This document shows, one piece after another, positions 53,436-62,046 of a stretch of DNA of 64,000 nucleotides (within the stretch, counting starts at the first letter, position 1; every line of letters begins with the position of its first letter). The translations under genes and the position numbers were made by a program. Source of the stretch: Bacteroidota bacterium (GTDB lineage: Bacteria > Bacteroidota > Bacteroidia > Chitinophagales > Chitinophagaceae); contig JAFDXF010000041.1 in NCBI GenBank assembly GCA_018268055.1, positions 1 through 64,000 on the forward strand. The letters run 5' to 3'. Below the pieces are notes generated by a model. It ran no database searches, was not told where the DNA came from, and worked only from the letters and a program-made list of their open reading frames with translations.

Positions 53436-54398
53436 ATGAGCAAACAAGAAATTACCTATCTGGTTTTTGGTATTGTGTTAGTACTTGCACTAATCTTTGA
53501 TTTGGGCTTATTAAGTAAGAAAGGCAAAGTAGTAACCATAAAACAAGCATTGTGGCAAACATTGTTTTGGGTAGGCTTGGCATTGGCATTTTTTGTATTT
53601 ATGTGGGTAGAAGAAGGTCAGAGTCTTGCTTTACAATACTTGAGTGGTTATTTGATGGAATGGAGTTTGAGTATTGACAATATTTTTGTATTCATTCTTA
53701 TATTTTCAGCATTCTCAGTCAAGGAAAAATATTATAGTCGTGTATTATTGATAGGTATTTTGATGGCGATTGTATTTCGAGTCATTTTTATCAGTGTAGG
53801 CGTTGCATTGGTGGAGCGTTTTCATTGGGTGCTTTATATCTTCGGAGTATTTCTGGTTTATACAGGTTTTAAAATGTTTACAGCAGATGAAGAAGAACAG
53901 TTTGACCCTCAGAAGAGTAAAATCTATTCAATGTTGAAAAAAATTATCCCGCTTACCAATCATGATGGCGAAGGAAAATTTAGGATTAAGGAAAATGGGA
54001 AGAAAGTTTACACTACATTGGCTGTTGTGATTTTGATGCTTGCCGGTATAGACCTGGTGTTTGCATTAGATTCTATTCCTGCGGTGATGGGTATTTCTCA
54101 AAACAAAATGGTTATTTATACTTCAAATATTTTTGCAGTACTTGGGCTTCGCTCCCTATTCTTTTTATTGCGTGGTGCTGTTAGCAAGTTTGATTATTTG
54201 CAACAAGGTATTGCTATTGTACTTGTATTCATTGGCATAAAAATGCTGGCTGAGAAATGGGTGAACCAATGGGTTGGTAAAAATGAACAAGTATTTATTT
54301 CTCTTGGCGTAATCATGGTGTGTATTGCCGGTTCTATGTTTTATTCAATCTTTATGGATAAGAAGAATGCTAAGAACGAGAATGAAGCACAACAATAA
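53436..54398 (+). CDS. TerC/Alx-family integral membrane protein
   Basis: The 320-residue protein has about nine transmembrane helices with the TerC family strings LMEWSLSIDNIFVFILIFSAF, YYSRVLLIGILMAIVFRVIF and MLAGIDLVFALDSIPAVMGIS, carrying the paired acidic residues of this family in membrane segments. TerC/Alx proteins are linked to manganese export and metal or redox stress, and appear to load metals onto exported enzymes. It lies 43 nt after gldG and 10 nt before murF-alr. Substrate is inferred from family only. Confidence 0.9.
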   Translation: MSKQEITYLVFGIVLVLALIFDLGLLSKKGKVVTIKQALWQTLFWVGLALAFFVFMWVEEGQSLALQYLSGYLMEWSLSIDNIFVFILIFSAFSVKEKYYSRVLLIGILMAIVFRVIFISVGVALVERFHWVLYIFGVFLVYTGFKMFTADEEEQFDPQKSKIYSMLKKIIPLTNHDGEGKFRIKENGKKVYTTLAVVILMLAGIDLVFALDSIPAVMGISQNKMVIYTSNIFAVLGLRSLFFLLRGAVSKFDYLQQGIAIVLVFIGIKMLAEKWVNQWVGKNEQVFISLGVIMVCIAGSMFYSIFMDKKNAKNENEAQQ

Positions 54399-54408
54399 AC
54401 TTCTATAA

Positions 54409-56799
54409 ATGAGCGAATACTTGGTCAGCCAAATTGCTAAAGTGATTGAAGCGCAATCTTCAATAAAGGCTGATGCAATCATTCATCATCTTTTATTAGA
54501 TAGCAGAAAAATTTTCGCACCGGCTACTTCTTTATTTTTTGCAATAAAAAGTAAAAGAAGAAATGGCCACCAATTTGTTTCCGAGTTGTATAACCGAGGG
54601 GTGAGAAATTTTGTAATCAATGAAGAAGTGAATACTAATCTGTATCCCGAAGCCAATTTTCTTTTGGTGAAAAATGTATTGGGTGCATTACAGCAGCTGG
54701 CTGCTTATCATCGCAGACAATTCAATATTCCGGTCATTGGTATTACAGGAAGCAATGGTAAAACGATTGTAAAAGAATGGCTCTATCAATTATTACATAC
54801 TGATTTTAATATTGTAAGAAGTCCGAAAAGTTATAACTCACAGATAGGAGTGCCACTGAGTGTGTGGCAGATGAATGAGCATCATACATTAGCCATATTC
54901 GAAGCCGGAATTTCTCAATGCGGCGAAATGGAACGGTTGGAGAAAATAATTCAACCAACGATTGGCGTATTGACCAATATCGGAGAAGCACACAGCGAAG
55001 GATTCCATTCTTTGGAAGAAAAACGAAATGAGAAACAACTACTATTTCAAAATTGCACACTGCCTGCGACTTTAAATATAACTGAGGTAAAAAAGAAAAA
55101 GTACTGCACAGAAATATTTTGTAAGCTAAATGAAAATGATACGATACTAAGCTCCATTGAAATTCCGTTTACAGATGATGCTTCTATTGAGAATGCCATT
55201 ACTTGCTGGCAGGTATTGGTAACATTAAAAATTAAACAACCGATTATTGCGGAACGGATGAAACAGTTGCAGCCTGTGTTGATGCGGCTTGAATTGAAAA
55301 ATGGAATCAATAACTGTGTCATCATCAATGATAGTTATAGCGCTGATTTAAGTTCATTAGAAATTGCATTAAACTTTTTAGACCAACAAAGTATAGGAGT
55401 AAAAAGAACAGTAATCCTTTCAGACTTTTTACAAAGTTCTATACCCGACGATGAATTGTATGGTCAAGTTCTGGATTTATTGCAAAGACATTCAATCAGT
55501 AAATTAATTGGAATTGGGGAAAGAATAACTGCTGCATATTCCGAAAAAAAATTAAATATGGACATGTGGTTGTTTTCAACAAAAGAAAAATTTGTAGAAC
55601 AGTTTTTGTCTTCTCAATTCAAAGAAGAAACAATTTTAATAAAGGGTGCAAGAATTTTTGAGTTTGAAGAAATTGTTCAATTGTTAGAGCTAAAAGCCCA
55701 TCAAACCGTCTTAGAGATAAACTTGAATGCTATTGCACACAATTTGAAAGAGTATCAGAAAATACTTTTGCCTGAAACAAAGGTGATGGCAATGGTAAAA
55801 GCTTTTGCTTATGGTAGCGGAAGTGCAGAGATTGCCGGTGTTTTGCAATACAATAAAGTAGATTATTTGGGTGTTGCCTATGCCGATGAAGGAATTGAAT
55901 TGAGAAAAGCAGGCATTCATTTACCCATTATGGTAATGAATACAGAGCCGAATGCTTTTGAAAAAATAGTTGCTTATAATCTCGAGCCTGATTTATACTC
56001 GTTTGATATTTTGGAGCAGTTTGAGCGTTATCTGATTAATGAAGGTATTTCGTTTTATCCGGTGCATATTGAAATTGAAACCGGAATGAACCGACTTGGA
56101 TTTTCAATTGCTGATTTAGATAAATTGGCTAATAAATTATTGTCAACTGCTTCATTTACTATTCAATCGGTATTTACTCATCTGGCTGCAAGCGAAGAAG
56201 TAGTAAATGATGTATTTACAAACCATCAATTTACTCTTTTTAATCAGGCAATCAATACACTGAAAACAAGAACCGGTTTGACGTTTATGTCGCATATTGC
56301 AAACTCAGCCGCTGCTATTCGTCACCCACAGCTGCAAATGGATATGGTGCGCTTAGGGATCGGACTTTATGGAATCGATAGTGCTGCATCCGGTAAATTG
56401 AATCTGCAAACAGTTGCTACATTAAAATCTACCATTGCACAGATTAAAAATTTAAAAAAAGGAGAATCCGTAAGTTATAATAGAAAAGGTATTTTGCATA
56501 GAGATGCACGCATTGCTACCGTAAGAATCGGCTATGCTGATGGTTATCCCAGAAGATTGGGAAATGGCAATGGAGCAGTTTTGGTAAAAGACTTGCCCGC
56601 TCCGATTGTAGGTACTATTTGTATGGATATGTTTATGATAGATGTAACAGATATTCCAGAGGCCAAGGAAGGCGATGATGTAATCATATTTGGTAATGGT
56701 CTGTCTGTAGAAAAAGTAGCTTCCAATGCAGGAACAATATCTTATGAAATATTAACGGGTATTTCTCAAAGAGTGAAGAGGGTTTATTTTGAGGAATAG
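54409..56799 (+). CDS. murF-alr: MurF-Alr fusion: UDP-MurNAc-pentapeptide synthetase plus alanine racemase
   Basis: This 796-residue fusion joins two peptidoglycan steps. Residues ~1-430 are MurF, the ATP-dependent ligase that adds D-Ala-D-Ala: ATP site PVIGITGSNGKTIVKEWL (~112-130), AIFEAGISQCGEME and INDSYSADLSSLE. Residues ~435-796 are alanine racemase: PLP Lys in AMVKAFAYGSGS, YLGVAYADEGIELRKAG, EIETGMNRLGF, MVRLGIGLYGID, and GTICMDMFMIDVTD. The catalytic Tyr is probably in ISYEILTGISQRV. The canonical VKANAYGHG reads VKAFAYGSG here, as in other Bacteroidota fusions. Coupling the D-Ala supplier to the D-Ala-D-Ala ligase is characteristic of the phylum. Confidence 0.94.
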   Translation: MSEYLVSQIAKVIEAQSSIKADAIIHHLLLDSRKIFAPATSLFFAIKSKRRNGHQFVSELYNRGVRNFVINEEVNTNLYPEANFLLVKNVLGALQQLAAYHRRQFNIPVIGITGSNGKTIVKEWLYQLLHTDFNIVRSPKSYNSQIGVPLSVWQMNEHHTLAIFEAGISQCGEMERLEKIIQPTIGVLTNIGEAHSEGFHSLEEKRNEKQLLFQNCTLPATLNITEVKKKKYCTEIFCKLNENDTILSSIEIPFTDDASIENAITCWQVLVTLKIKQPIIAERMKQLQPVLMRLELKNGINNCVIINDSYSADLSSLEIALNFLDQQSIGVKRTVILSDFLQSSIPDDELYGQVLDLLQRHSISKLIGIGERITAAYSEKKLNMDMWLFSTKEKFVEQFLSSQFKEETILIKGARIFEFEEIVQLLELKAHQTVLEINLNAIAHNLKEYQKILLPETKVMAMVKAFAYGSGSAEIAGVLQYNKVDYLGVAYADEGIELRKAGIHLPIMVMNTEPNAFEKIVAYNLEPDLYSFDILEQFERYLINEGISFYPVHIEIETGMNRLGFSIADLDKLANKLLSTASFTIQSVFTHLAASEEVVNDVFTNHQFTLFNQAINTLKTRTGLTFMSHIANSAAAIRHPQLQMDMVRLGIGLYGIDSAASGKLNLQTVATLKSTIAQIKNLKKGESVSYNRKGILHRDARIATVRIGYADGYPRRLGNGNGAVLVKDLPAPIVGTICMDMFMIDVTDIPEAKEGDDVIIFGNGLSVEKVASNAGTISYEILTGISQRVKRVYFEE

Positions 56800-56848
56800 G
56801 TAGTAGCTATTTATAAATTCTTTCAAATACCGCTTCCGCCTTTCTTAC

Positions 56849-56856
56849 TATATTTG
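56849..56856 (+). promoter_or_regulatory. putative -7 promoter box (TATATTTG) for lspA
   Basis: Perfect TAnnTTTG match with only 8 nt before the lspA ATG, the same geometry as at mfd and the tnaA leader frame. No -33 box at the expected distance. Confidence 0.45.
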
Positions 56857-56864
56857 CCGCCTCT

Positions 56865-57581
56865 ATGAAGTCGTTGAAGCTGAAATATGTTGTATTGTTA
56901 ATTGCCGCTATAATTATAGCCGATCAAGCAATTAAAATCTGGATTAAAACCACTTACGAAGTAGGTCAAGAAACGCATGTGTTAGGCCTTTCATGGTTTC
57001 GTTTGCACTTTATTGAAAACTCCGGCATGGCCTGGGGATTAAAATTCTGGGCTGAAACCGGAAAAGTGATTCTTACATTGTTTCGTTTAGGCGCTGTTAT
57101 TTTTGGTGTTTGGTATCTGAGAAAAATTGTCAGAGAGAAATATAGCAGAGGGTTTATAATCTGTGCTGCATTAATATTTGCCGGTGCGCTTGGCAATTTG
57201 ATCGACAGCATGTTCTACGGAATGATTTTTGACAAAGGATTAGTGTTCAATGCTGCAATACAAGATTATCTTCCACCTTATGAAGGTTTGGCACATTTCT
57301 CATCAAAAGGATATGGCTCATTCCTACACGGAAGCGTTGTAGATATGTTTTACTTCCCAATTATTGAAGATGGAACATTTCCTTCTTGGCTACCTATTAT
57401 AGGCGGAGAAAAATTTACTTTCTTTAGCGCTATTTTTAATCTCGCAGATGCTTCTATTTCTGTTGGTGTTATTCTTCTTTTAATTTTTCAAAAACGGTTT
57501 TACAAAAAACAAGTAGTTGAAAAAAGTAAGCAGGGCGCTGAAACAAATGTGGAAGTAAGCGATAATACACAGATACTTTAA
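56865..57581 (+). CDS. lspA: LspA, lipoprotein signal peptidase (signal peptidase II)
   Basis: The 238-residue membrane aspartyl peptidase cleaves prolipoproteins at the lipobox Cys. Four helices are visible (VVLLIAAIIIADQAIKIWI, KVILTLFRLGAVIFGVWYL, GFIICAALIFAGALGNLID, SISVGVILLLIFQ). The catalytic aspartates are Asp114 (GNLIDSMFYG) and Asp195 (FNLADASIS). The ENSGMAWGL motif is a variant of the usual ENxGxAFG. The ~60-residue loop between the two Asp motifs is longer than in E. coli, as in other Bacteroidota. The N terminus is exactly where LspA normally starts, so the ATG is reliable. Confidence 0.95.
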   Translation: MKSLKLKYVVLLIAAIIIADQAIKIWIKTTYEVGQETHVLGLSWFRLHFIENSGMAWGLKFWAETGKVILTLFRLGAVIFGVWYLRKIVREKYSRGFIICAALIFAGALGNLIDSMFYGMIFDKGLVFNAAIQDYLPPYEGLAHFSSKGYGSFLHGSVVDMFYFPIIEDGTFPSWLPIIGGEKFTFFSAIFNLADASISVGVILLLIFQKRFYKKQVVEKSKQGAETNVEVSDNTQIL

Positions 57582-57603
57582 AAAAATTAAAACAATAAAT
57601 TGG

Positions 57604-57636
57604 AAAGCCCCGCATAGTACGGGGCTTTTTGTTTTA
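57604..57636 (+). terminator. strong Rho-independent terminator after lspA
   Basis: Perfect 9-bp stem AAAGCCCCG (57604-57612) / CGGGGCTTT (57620-57628), 7-nt loop, followed by TTGTTTT. It starts 22 nt after the lspA stop. Confidence 0.92.
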
Positions 57637-57668
57637 GGGTTAAACTCAAGGTTAAAAAATTATACTGT

Positions 57669-57869
57669 TTAGGCTTTTCTCAATGTGGATGATTCTTTAA
57701 TATAACGCAGTGCGGCAGCCTTATCAGATATTGTATCGGCAATAATTCTTCGCACGATTGCTGTACTTGATGATGCACTACTGAGTATTGCTTTCAGATA
57801 AGGTGACTTTTGTTCTACATTGTCAGATGCTTTTGTTCCTGCAATTAGTTGAAAAGGGATACTATTCAT
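57669..57869 (-). CDS. small protein, 66 residues, unknown function
   Basis: I do not know this family. The product is a Ser/Ala-rich, mildly basic peptide with a predicted helical middle (PYLKAILSSASSSTAIVRRIIADTISDKAAALRYIKES) and no Cys, Trp or membrane segment. Three things support it as a gene: its own promoter (TTG-21 nt-TATCTTGG, 57912-57943), an intact ATG, and its position between two strong terminators, so it is an isolated unit. It is not a shadow of a longer frame. Confidence 0.6.
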   Translation of the reverse strand: MNSIPFQLIAGTKASDNVEQKSPYLKAILSSASSSTAIVRRIIADTISDKAAALRYIKESSTLRKA

Positions 57870-57911
57870 ACAATTGGATTTTTGGTTTTGGAAGAAATTG
57901 AATTTCTAATA

Positions 57912-57943
57912 CCAAGATAGAAATACTTATAGTGTATTGGCAA
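57912..57943 (-). promoter_or_regulatory. promoter for the 66-residue gene (TTG - 21 nt - TATCTTGG)
   Basis: On the minus strand, TTG (57943-57941), 21 nt and TATCTTGG (57919-57912) match the Bacteroidota -33/-7 pattern with one mismatch in the -7 box, leaving a ~36-nt leader before ATG 57869. Confidence 0.5.
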
Positions 57944-57956
57944 CTTTTTTAAAATG

Positions 57957-57990
57957 AAAAAGCCGAAGACAGTTGAAATCTTCGGCTTTT
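57957..57990 (-). terminator. Rho-independent, probably bidirectional, terminator for fumC
   Basis: Perfect 11-bp stem AAAGCCGAAGA (57959-57969) / TCTTCGGCTTT (57979-57989), 9-nt loop, with a short A-run on one side and T-run on the other. It lies 26 nt past the fumC stop and just upstream of the small gene's promoter. Confidence 0.88.
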
Positions 57991-58015
57991 ACGATAGCAA
58001 TTATACGAGTGTATT

Positions 58016-59416
58016 TTAATTCAATTTGCCAACCATATTCGCCGGTACTACCCATTCGTCAAACTGCTCCGGTGTAACATAACCTAATTTTACCGCCATT
58101 TCTTTCAATGTAGTTCCTTCTTTATGTGCTTTCTGTGCAATCTCTGCTGCTTTGTAATAGCCAATCTTAGTGTTCAATGCTGTGACCAACATCAAACTAT
58201 TGTCCACATGTTTTTTAATATTTGCTTCGATTGGTTCTATGCCTGCTGCACATTTATCATTGAATGAAACACAGCCATCGCCAATCAATCTTGCACTGTG
58301 CAAGAAATTGTAAATCATAACCGGCTTAAAAACATTCAATTCAAAATGACCGGTAGCGCCTCCAATGTTTATGGCCACATCGTTGCCCATCACTTGCGCA
58401 GCAATCATTGTCAATGCTTCGCATTGTGTGGGATTTACTTTGCCGGGCATAATAGAAGAGCCCGGTTCATTATCAGGAATAAAGATTTCACCGATACCAC
58501 TTCTTGGCCCACTGGAAAGCATACGAATGTCGTTGGCGATTTTCATCAGGCTAACTGCAACTGTTTTCAAAGCACCATGCGCTTCTACAATTGCATCATG
58601 CGCTGCCAATGCTTCAAACTTATTTTCGGCTGTGATGAATGGTAAGCCGGTAAGTTGTGCAATATGTTTAGCTACATTTTCACTGTAGTTTTCAGGAGTA
58701 TTGATGCCTGTGCCAACAGCAGTACCGCCCAATGCTAATTCGCTTAAATGTGCTAAAGTGTTTTTAATAGCTCTCAATCCATGATCCAATTGAGATACAT
58801 AACCACTGAACTCCTGACCTAATGTAAGCGGCGTAGCATCCATAAAGTGTGTGCGGCCAATTTTCACCACGCTCATAAATTGTTTACTCTTGTCGGCAAG
58901 CGTATTGCGCAATTTTTCAATTCCGGGAATAGTGATTTCCAATAAAATTTTATAAGCAGCAATGTGCATCGCTGTCGGAAACGTATCGTTGGATGATTGT
59001 GATTTATTTACATCATCATTCGGATGAAGAAATTTTTCTTTATCATCCAATTTGCCGCCATTCAATACATGCCCACGATATGCCACCACTTCATTCACAT
59101 TCATATTACTTTGTGTGCCGCTTCCTGTTTGCCATACAACGAGCGGAAAATATTGGTCTAATTTTCCTGCTAGAATTTCATCACAAACTTTTCCAATCAA
59201 ATCACATTTTTCTTTTGGTAATACACCTGCATCAAAATTGGTTAATGCAGCCGCTTTTTTTAAATAAGCAAATGCATGAATGATTTCCTTTGGCATCCTG
59301 TTGATGTCCTGAGCAATTTTAAAATTATCAATACTACGCTGTGTCTGTGCGCCGTAGTAGGCATCTACAGGCACTTTTACTTCGCCCATAGTATCTTTTT
59401 CAATTCTATATTCCAT
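58016..59416 (-). CDS. fumC: FumC, class II fumarate hydratase
   Basis: The 466-residue, iron-free fumarase interconverts fumarate and malate in the TCA cycle. Signature [17 protein letters not shown] (catalytic Ser loop), [55 protein letters not shown] and [23 protein letters not shown] are all present. Length is typical. It stands alone; a TACCTTTG box lies 29 nt before the ATG and a strong terminator follows. Confidence 0.97.
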   Translation of the reverse strand: MEYRIEKDTMGEVKVPVDAYYGAQTQRSIDNFKIAQDINRMPKEIIHAFAYLKKAAALTNFDAGVLPKEKCDLIGKVCDEILAGKLDQYFPLVVWQTGSGTQSNMNVNEVVAYRGHVLNGGKLDDKEKFLHPNDDVNKSQSSNDTFPTAMHIAAYKILLEITIPGIEKLRNTLADKSKQFMSVVKIGRTHFMDATPLTLGQEFSGYVSQLDHGLRAIKNTLAHLSELALGGTAVGTGINTPENYSENVAKHIAQLTGLPFITAENKFEALAAHDAIVEAHGALKTVAVSLMKIANDIRMLSSGPRSGIGEIFIPDNEPGSSIMPGKVNPTQCEALTMIAAQVMGNDVAINIGGATGHFELNVFKPVMIYNFLHSARLIGDGCVSFNDKCAAGIEPIEANIKKHVDNSLMLVTALNTKIGYYKAAEIAQKAHKEGTTLKEMAVKLGYVTPEQFDEWVVPANMVGKLN

Positions 59417-59445
59417 AATAAAAAGGGGATGTTAAAAATTCGATG

Positions 59446-59453
59446 CAAAGGTA
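59446..59453 (-). promoter_or_regulatory. putative promoter -7 box (TACCTTTG) for fumC
   Basis: Perfect TAnnTTTG match on the minus strand, 29 nt before the fumC ATG, with a weak TTTA 20 nt further upstream in the -33 region. Confidence 0.5.
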
Positions 59454-59536
59454 AGTCAAAGCAGATAACCTTCTAAAGCAATTCAGATTTACTTTATAAA
59501 CAGATTATTTTTCAGCTATATTTTATTGATCTACTG

Positions 59537-60031
59537 CTAAATATTTTTCAAGAAGAAAGTTAGCAGCAAAAAGAAAATGAATAAATCCGTCCAAAGAGCA
59601 AATTTTTCATTGATACCTGAAGATTTTTGAAATAAATGTTGTACTCCAGCGATGCCGTAATATACTCCACTTGCAAAAGCGCTAACAATCCTCCATTCTG
59701 GTTTGAAAATAGAAATAATACCTACAAGCCCAAAGCATAGATTGGCAAAACCTAATTCTCGGAGTATTGGATAACTTTCGGTGCTGTCGATATGAAAAAT
59801 TTGTTTTGCCGTAAACTCAGGATTTTTTATTTGCTTGAGGCCTGCCAAAAATAAACGAAGACCCACGGCTGAAAAAATGAACCATTTACCAAATAAGTTA
59901 AAGTTCAAAGGGCTATCATTCGTTATATGTTCTGAATAAAAACCTATTATAGGTAAAATAAAAGTCAGAACAGATACTGCAATAATGTAAAATAAGTTCG
60001 GCTTGTCAGCCAAGTTATTTTCTTCAGTCAT
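59537..60031 (-). CDS. integral membrane protein, 164 residues (DUF6790-like, tentative)
   Basis: Four or five hydrophobic segments are evident (YIIAVSVLTFILPIIGF, WFIFSAVGLRLFLAG, LGFANLCFGLVGIIS, IVSAFASGVYYGIAGVQHLF, DLFIFFLLLTFFL). The string ELGFANLCFGLVGIISIF with GVYYGIAGVQHL reminds me of the uncharacterised DUF6790 membrane family, but this is from memory and not certain. The open frame extends by two codons to a TTG at 60037; ATG 60031 is preferred. A TACTTTTG box lies 24 nt upstream. Function unknown. Confidence 0.75.
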   Translation of the reverse strand: MTEENNLADKPNLFYIIAVSVLTFILPIIGFYSEHITNDSPLNFNLFGKWFIFSAVGLRLFLAGLKQIKNPEFTAKQIFHIDSTESYPILRELGFANLCFGLVGIISIFKPEWRIVSAFASGVYYGIAGVQHLFQKSSGINEKFALWTDLFIFFLLLTFFLKNI

Positions 60032-60055
60032 AAACAACTATTCGTTTTAATTGTC

Positions 60056-60063
60056 CAAAAGTA
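60056..60063 (-). promoter_or_regulatory. putative -7 promoter box (TACTTTTG) for the membrane-protein gene
   Basis: Perfect TAnnTTTG match on the minus strand, 24 nt before ATG 60031. No -33 element at proper spacing. Confidence 0.4.
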
Positions 60064-60212
60064 ATTGAAATCTTTGCAAAGCACTATAATGGTTAACTAC
60101 AATCAAAAATAAGATACTCAATCGAAATGATAAACCAAATTGTAAAATAGTCGCTTATAGAAGGTTTAAATTTTTCTTTTCCCAATTCCACATTTCATCC
60201 TTAAATTGAACT

Positions 60213-62024
60213 ATGAAACGAATAATACTTTTATCAATTGCAGTTTTTTTATTTGCGACTTCTTATGCACAGCAAAAACACAGCTTCACTTTTAGTGGCA
60301 AACAATTTTTATTGGATGGGAAGCCCTATCAAATAATCAGTGGCGAAATGCATCCTGCTCGTATTCCAAAAGAATATTGGAGGCATCGCATTCAAATGGC
60401 TAAAGCAATGGGCTGCAATACGATTGCTGCTTATGTATTCTGGAATTATTTAGAAGAGAAAGAAGGTGTTTTCGATTTTAAATCAGAGAATAGGAACATT
60501 GCAGAATTTATAAAAATTTGTCAGCAAGAAAAGATGTGGGTATTGCTTCGCCCCGGGCCTTATGTATGTGCCGAGTGGGATTTTGGCGGACTGCCACCTT
60601 ATCTGTTAAAAACTCCGGATATAAAAGTACGTTGTATGGATAGCAGATATATGTCTGCCGTAAATAGATACATCGTAAATCTTGCAAGAGAAGTGAAGTC
60701 TTTGCAATGCACGAATGGCGGACCAATGCTGATGGTGCAAATTGAAAATGAATACGGCAGTTTTGGCAATGACAAACAATATATGGAAGAACTACGTAAG
60801 CTCTGGAAAAAGAATGGCATTGTAATTCCTTTCTATACTTCTGACGGTGCAACACCTTATATGCTAGAGGCTGGAAATATTGATGGCGCTGCAATTGGCT
60901 TGGATAGCGGAAGCAATGATGGCGATTTTGAACAAGCGACCAAAAGAAACCCTAACGTGCCTGCATTCAGTGGTGAAACGTATCCTGGTTGGTTAACACA
61001 TTGGGGCGAAAAATTTGCAAAGCCTGATACGAATGAATTGAAGAAAGAAATTACTTATCTACTTAAAAATAAAAAGTCATTCAATTTTTATGTGATACAT
61101 GGTGGAACAAATTTTGGTTTTACTGCCGGAGCAAATGCCGGTTCGCCTACGCAATACAATCCTGATATTACCAGTTATGATTATGATGCACCGATTAATG
61201 AACAGGGATTACCTACGCCAAAATATTATATGCTGCGTAATTTGATCAAGCAGTATGTTGATTATCCGGTACCCGAAATACCTGCTGCAATAAAAACAAT
61301 CGAGATTCCTGAAATACAATTGTATCAATCGGGTTCGATTTGGCAAAATTTTCCTGATCCATATTTATCGCCACAGCCCAAACCAATGGAAGCATACAAT
61401 CAAAATCAAGGATTGATGCTCTATCGAACAGAATTGATTGGGCATAAATCAGGAAAACTCACTATCTGGGAACCACATGATTATGCATTGGTGTTTTTGA
61501 ATCATAAGTTTATAGATACAGTAAAACGTGATGGCGGAAAATGGACTGTGACTCTTCCTAAATACGATAGTACCGTTAAAAATCCGGTATTGGATATCTT
61601 AGTAGAAGGGATGGGGCATATCAACTTTGCACAGTTCATGATTGATAGAAAAGGTATCACAGACAGAGTAACATTGAATGGAATGACTCTGATGAACTGG
61701 GAAATATTTCCCTTTCCGATGGGTTATAAATATGTAAAAGAGACCAGTAAAAATCAAAGTTTAGAAAATCATCAACCGGGAATATTTTATAAAGGTAAGT
61801 TTGAGCTAAGCGAAACCGGCGATACCTATTTTGATATGCGCAAATATTCAAAAGGTATTTTGTATGTAAATGGGCATAACTTAGGAAGATACTGGAATAT
61901 CGGGCCGCAACAAAGATTATATTGCCCTGCTAGCTGGTTAAAGAAAGGAGAAAATGAAATCATTGTTTTTGACTTGCATCAAATGGATGCGGCTAATATT
62001 TCCGGATATAAAACCATGGAATAA
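60213..62024 (+). CDS. GH35 beta-galactosidase, secreted
   Basis: The 603-residue glycosidase starts with a signal peptide (IILLSIAVFLFATSYAQQ). The GH35 catalytic barrel shows ISGEMHPARIPKEYWRHRIQMAKAMGCNTI, LRPGPYVCAEWDFGGLPPYLLK, the acid/base Glu in MVQIENEYGSFGND, and the nucleophile Glu in PAFSGETYPGWLTHWGE. The C-terminal half has beta-sandwich domains (WEPHDYALVFLNHKFIDTV, MRKYSKGILYVNGHNLGRYWNIGPQQRLYCPASWL). It removes terminal beta-galactose from plant or animal glycans in the periplasm or outside. It heads a cluster with an alkaline-phosphatase-superfamily enzyme and a GH29 fucosidase. Confidence 0.94.
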   Translation: MKRIILLSIAVFLFATSYAQQKHSFTFSGKQFLLDGKPYQIISGEMHPARIPKEYWRHRIQMAKAMGCNTIAAYVFWNYLEEKEGVFDFKSENRNIAEFIKICQQEKMWVLLRPGPYVCAEWDFGGLPPYLLKTPDIKVRCMDSRYMSAVNRYIVNLAREVKSLQCTNGGPMLMVQIENEYGSFGNDKQYMEELRKLWKKNGIVIPFYTSDGATPYMLEAGNIDGAAIGLDSGSNDGDFEQATKRNPNVPAFSGETYPGWLTHWGEKFAKPDTNELKKEITYLLKNKKSFNFYVIHGGTNFGFTAGANAGSPTQYNPDITSYDYDAPINEQGLPTPKYYMLRNLIKQYVDYPVPEIPAAIKTIEIPEIQLYQSGSIWQNFPDPYLSPQPKPMEAYNQNQGLMLYRTELIGHKSGKLTIWEPHDYALVFLNHKFIDTVKRDGGKWTVTLPKYDSTVKNPVLDILVEGMGHINFAQFMIDRKGITDRVTLNGMTLMNWEIFPFPMGYKYVKETSKNQSLENHQPGIFYKGKFELSETGDTYFDMRKYSKGILYVNGHNLGRYWNIGPQQRLYCPASWLKKGENEIIVFDLHQMDAANISGYKTME

Positions 62025-62046
62025 TGCGAATTGAAATTTTTTAAAG

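Noticed and set aside
58298..58688. Plus-strand frames of 107-115 codons within fumC
   Set aside because: Antisense shadows of the well-conserved fumC catalytic region.
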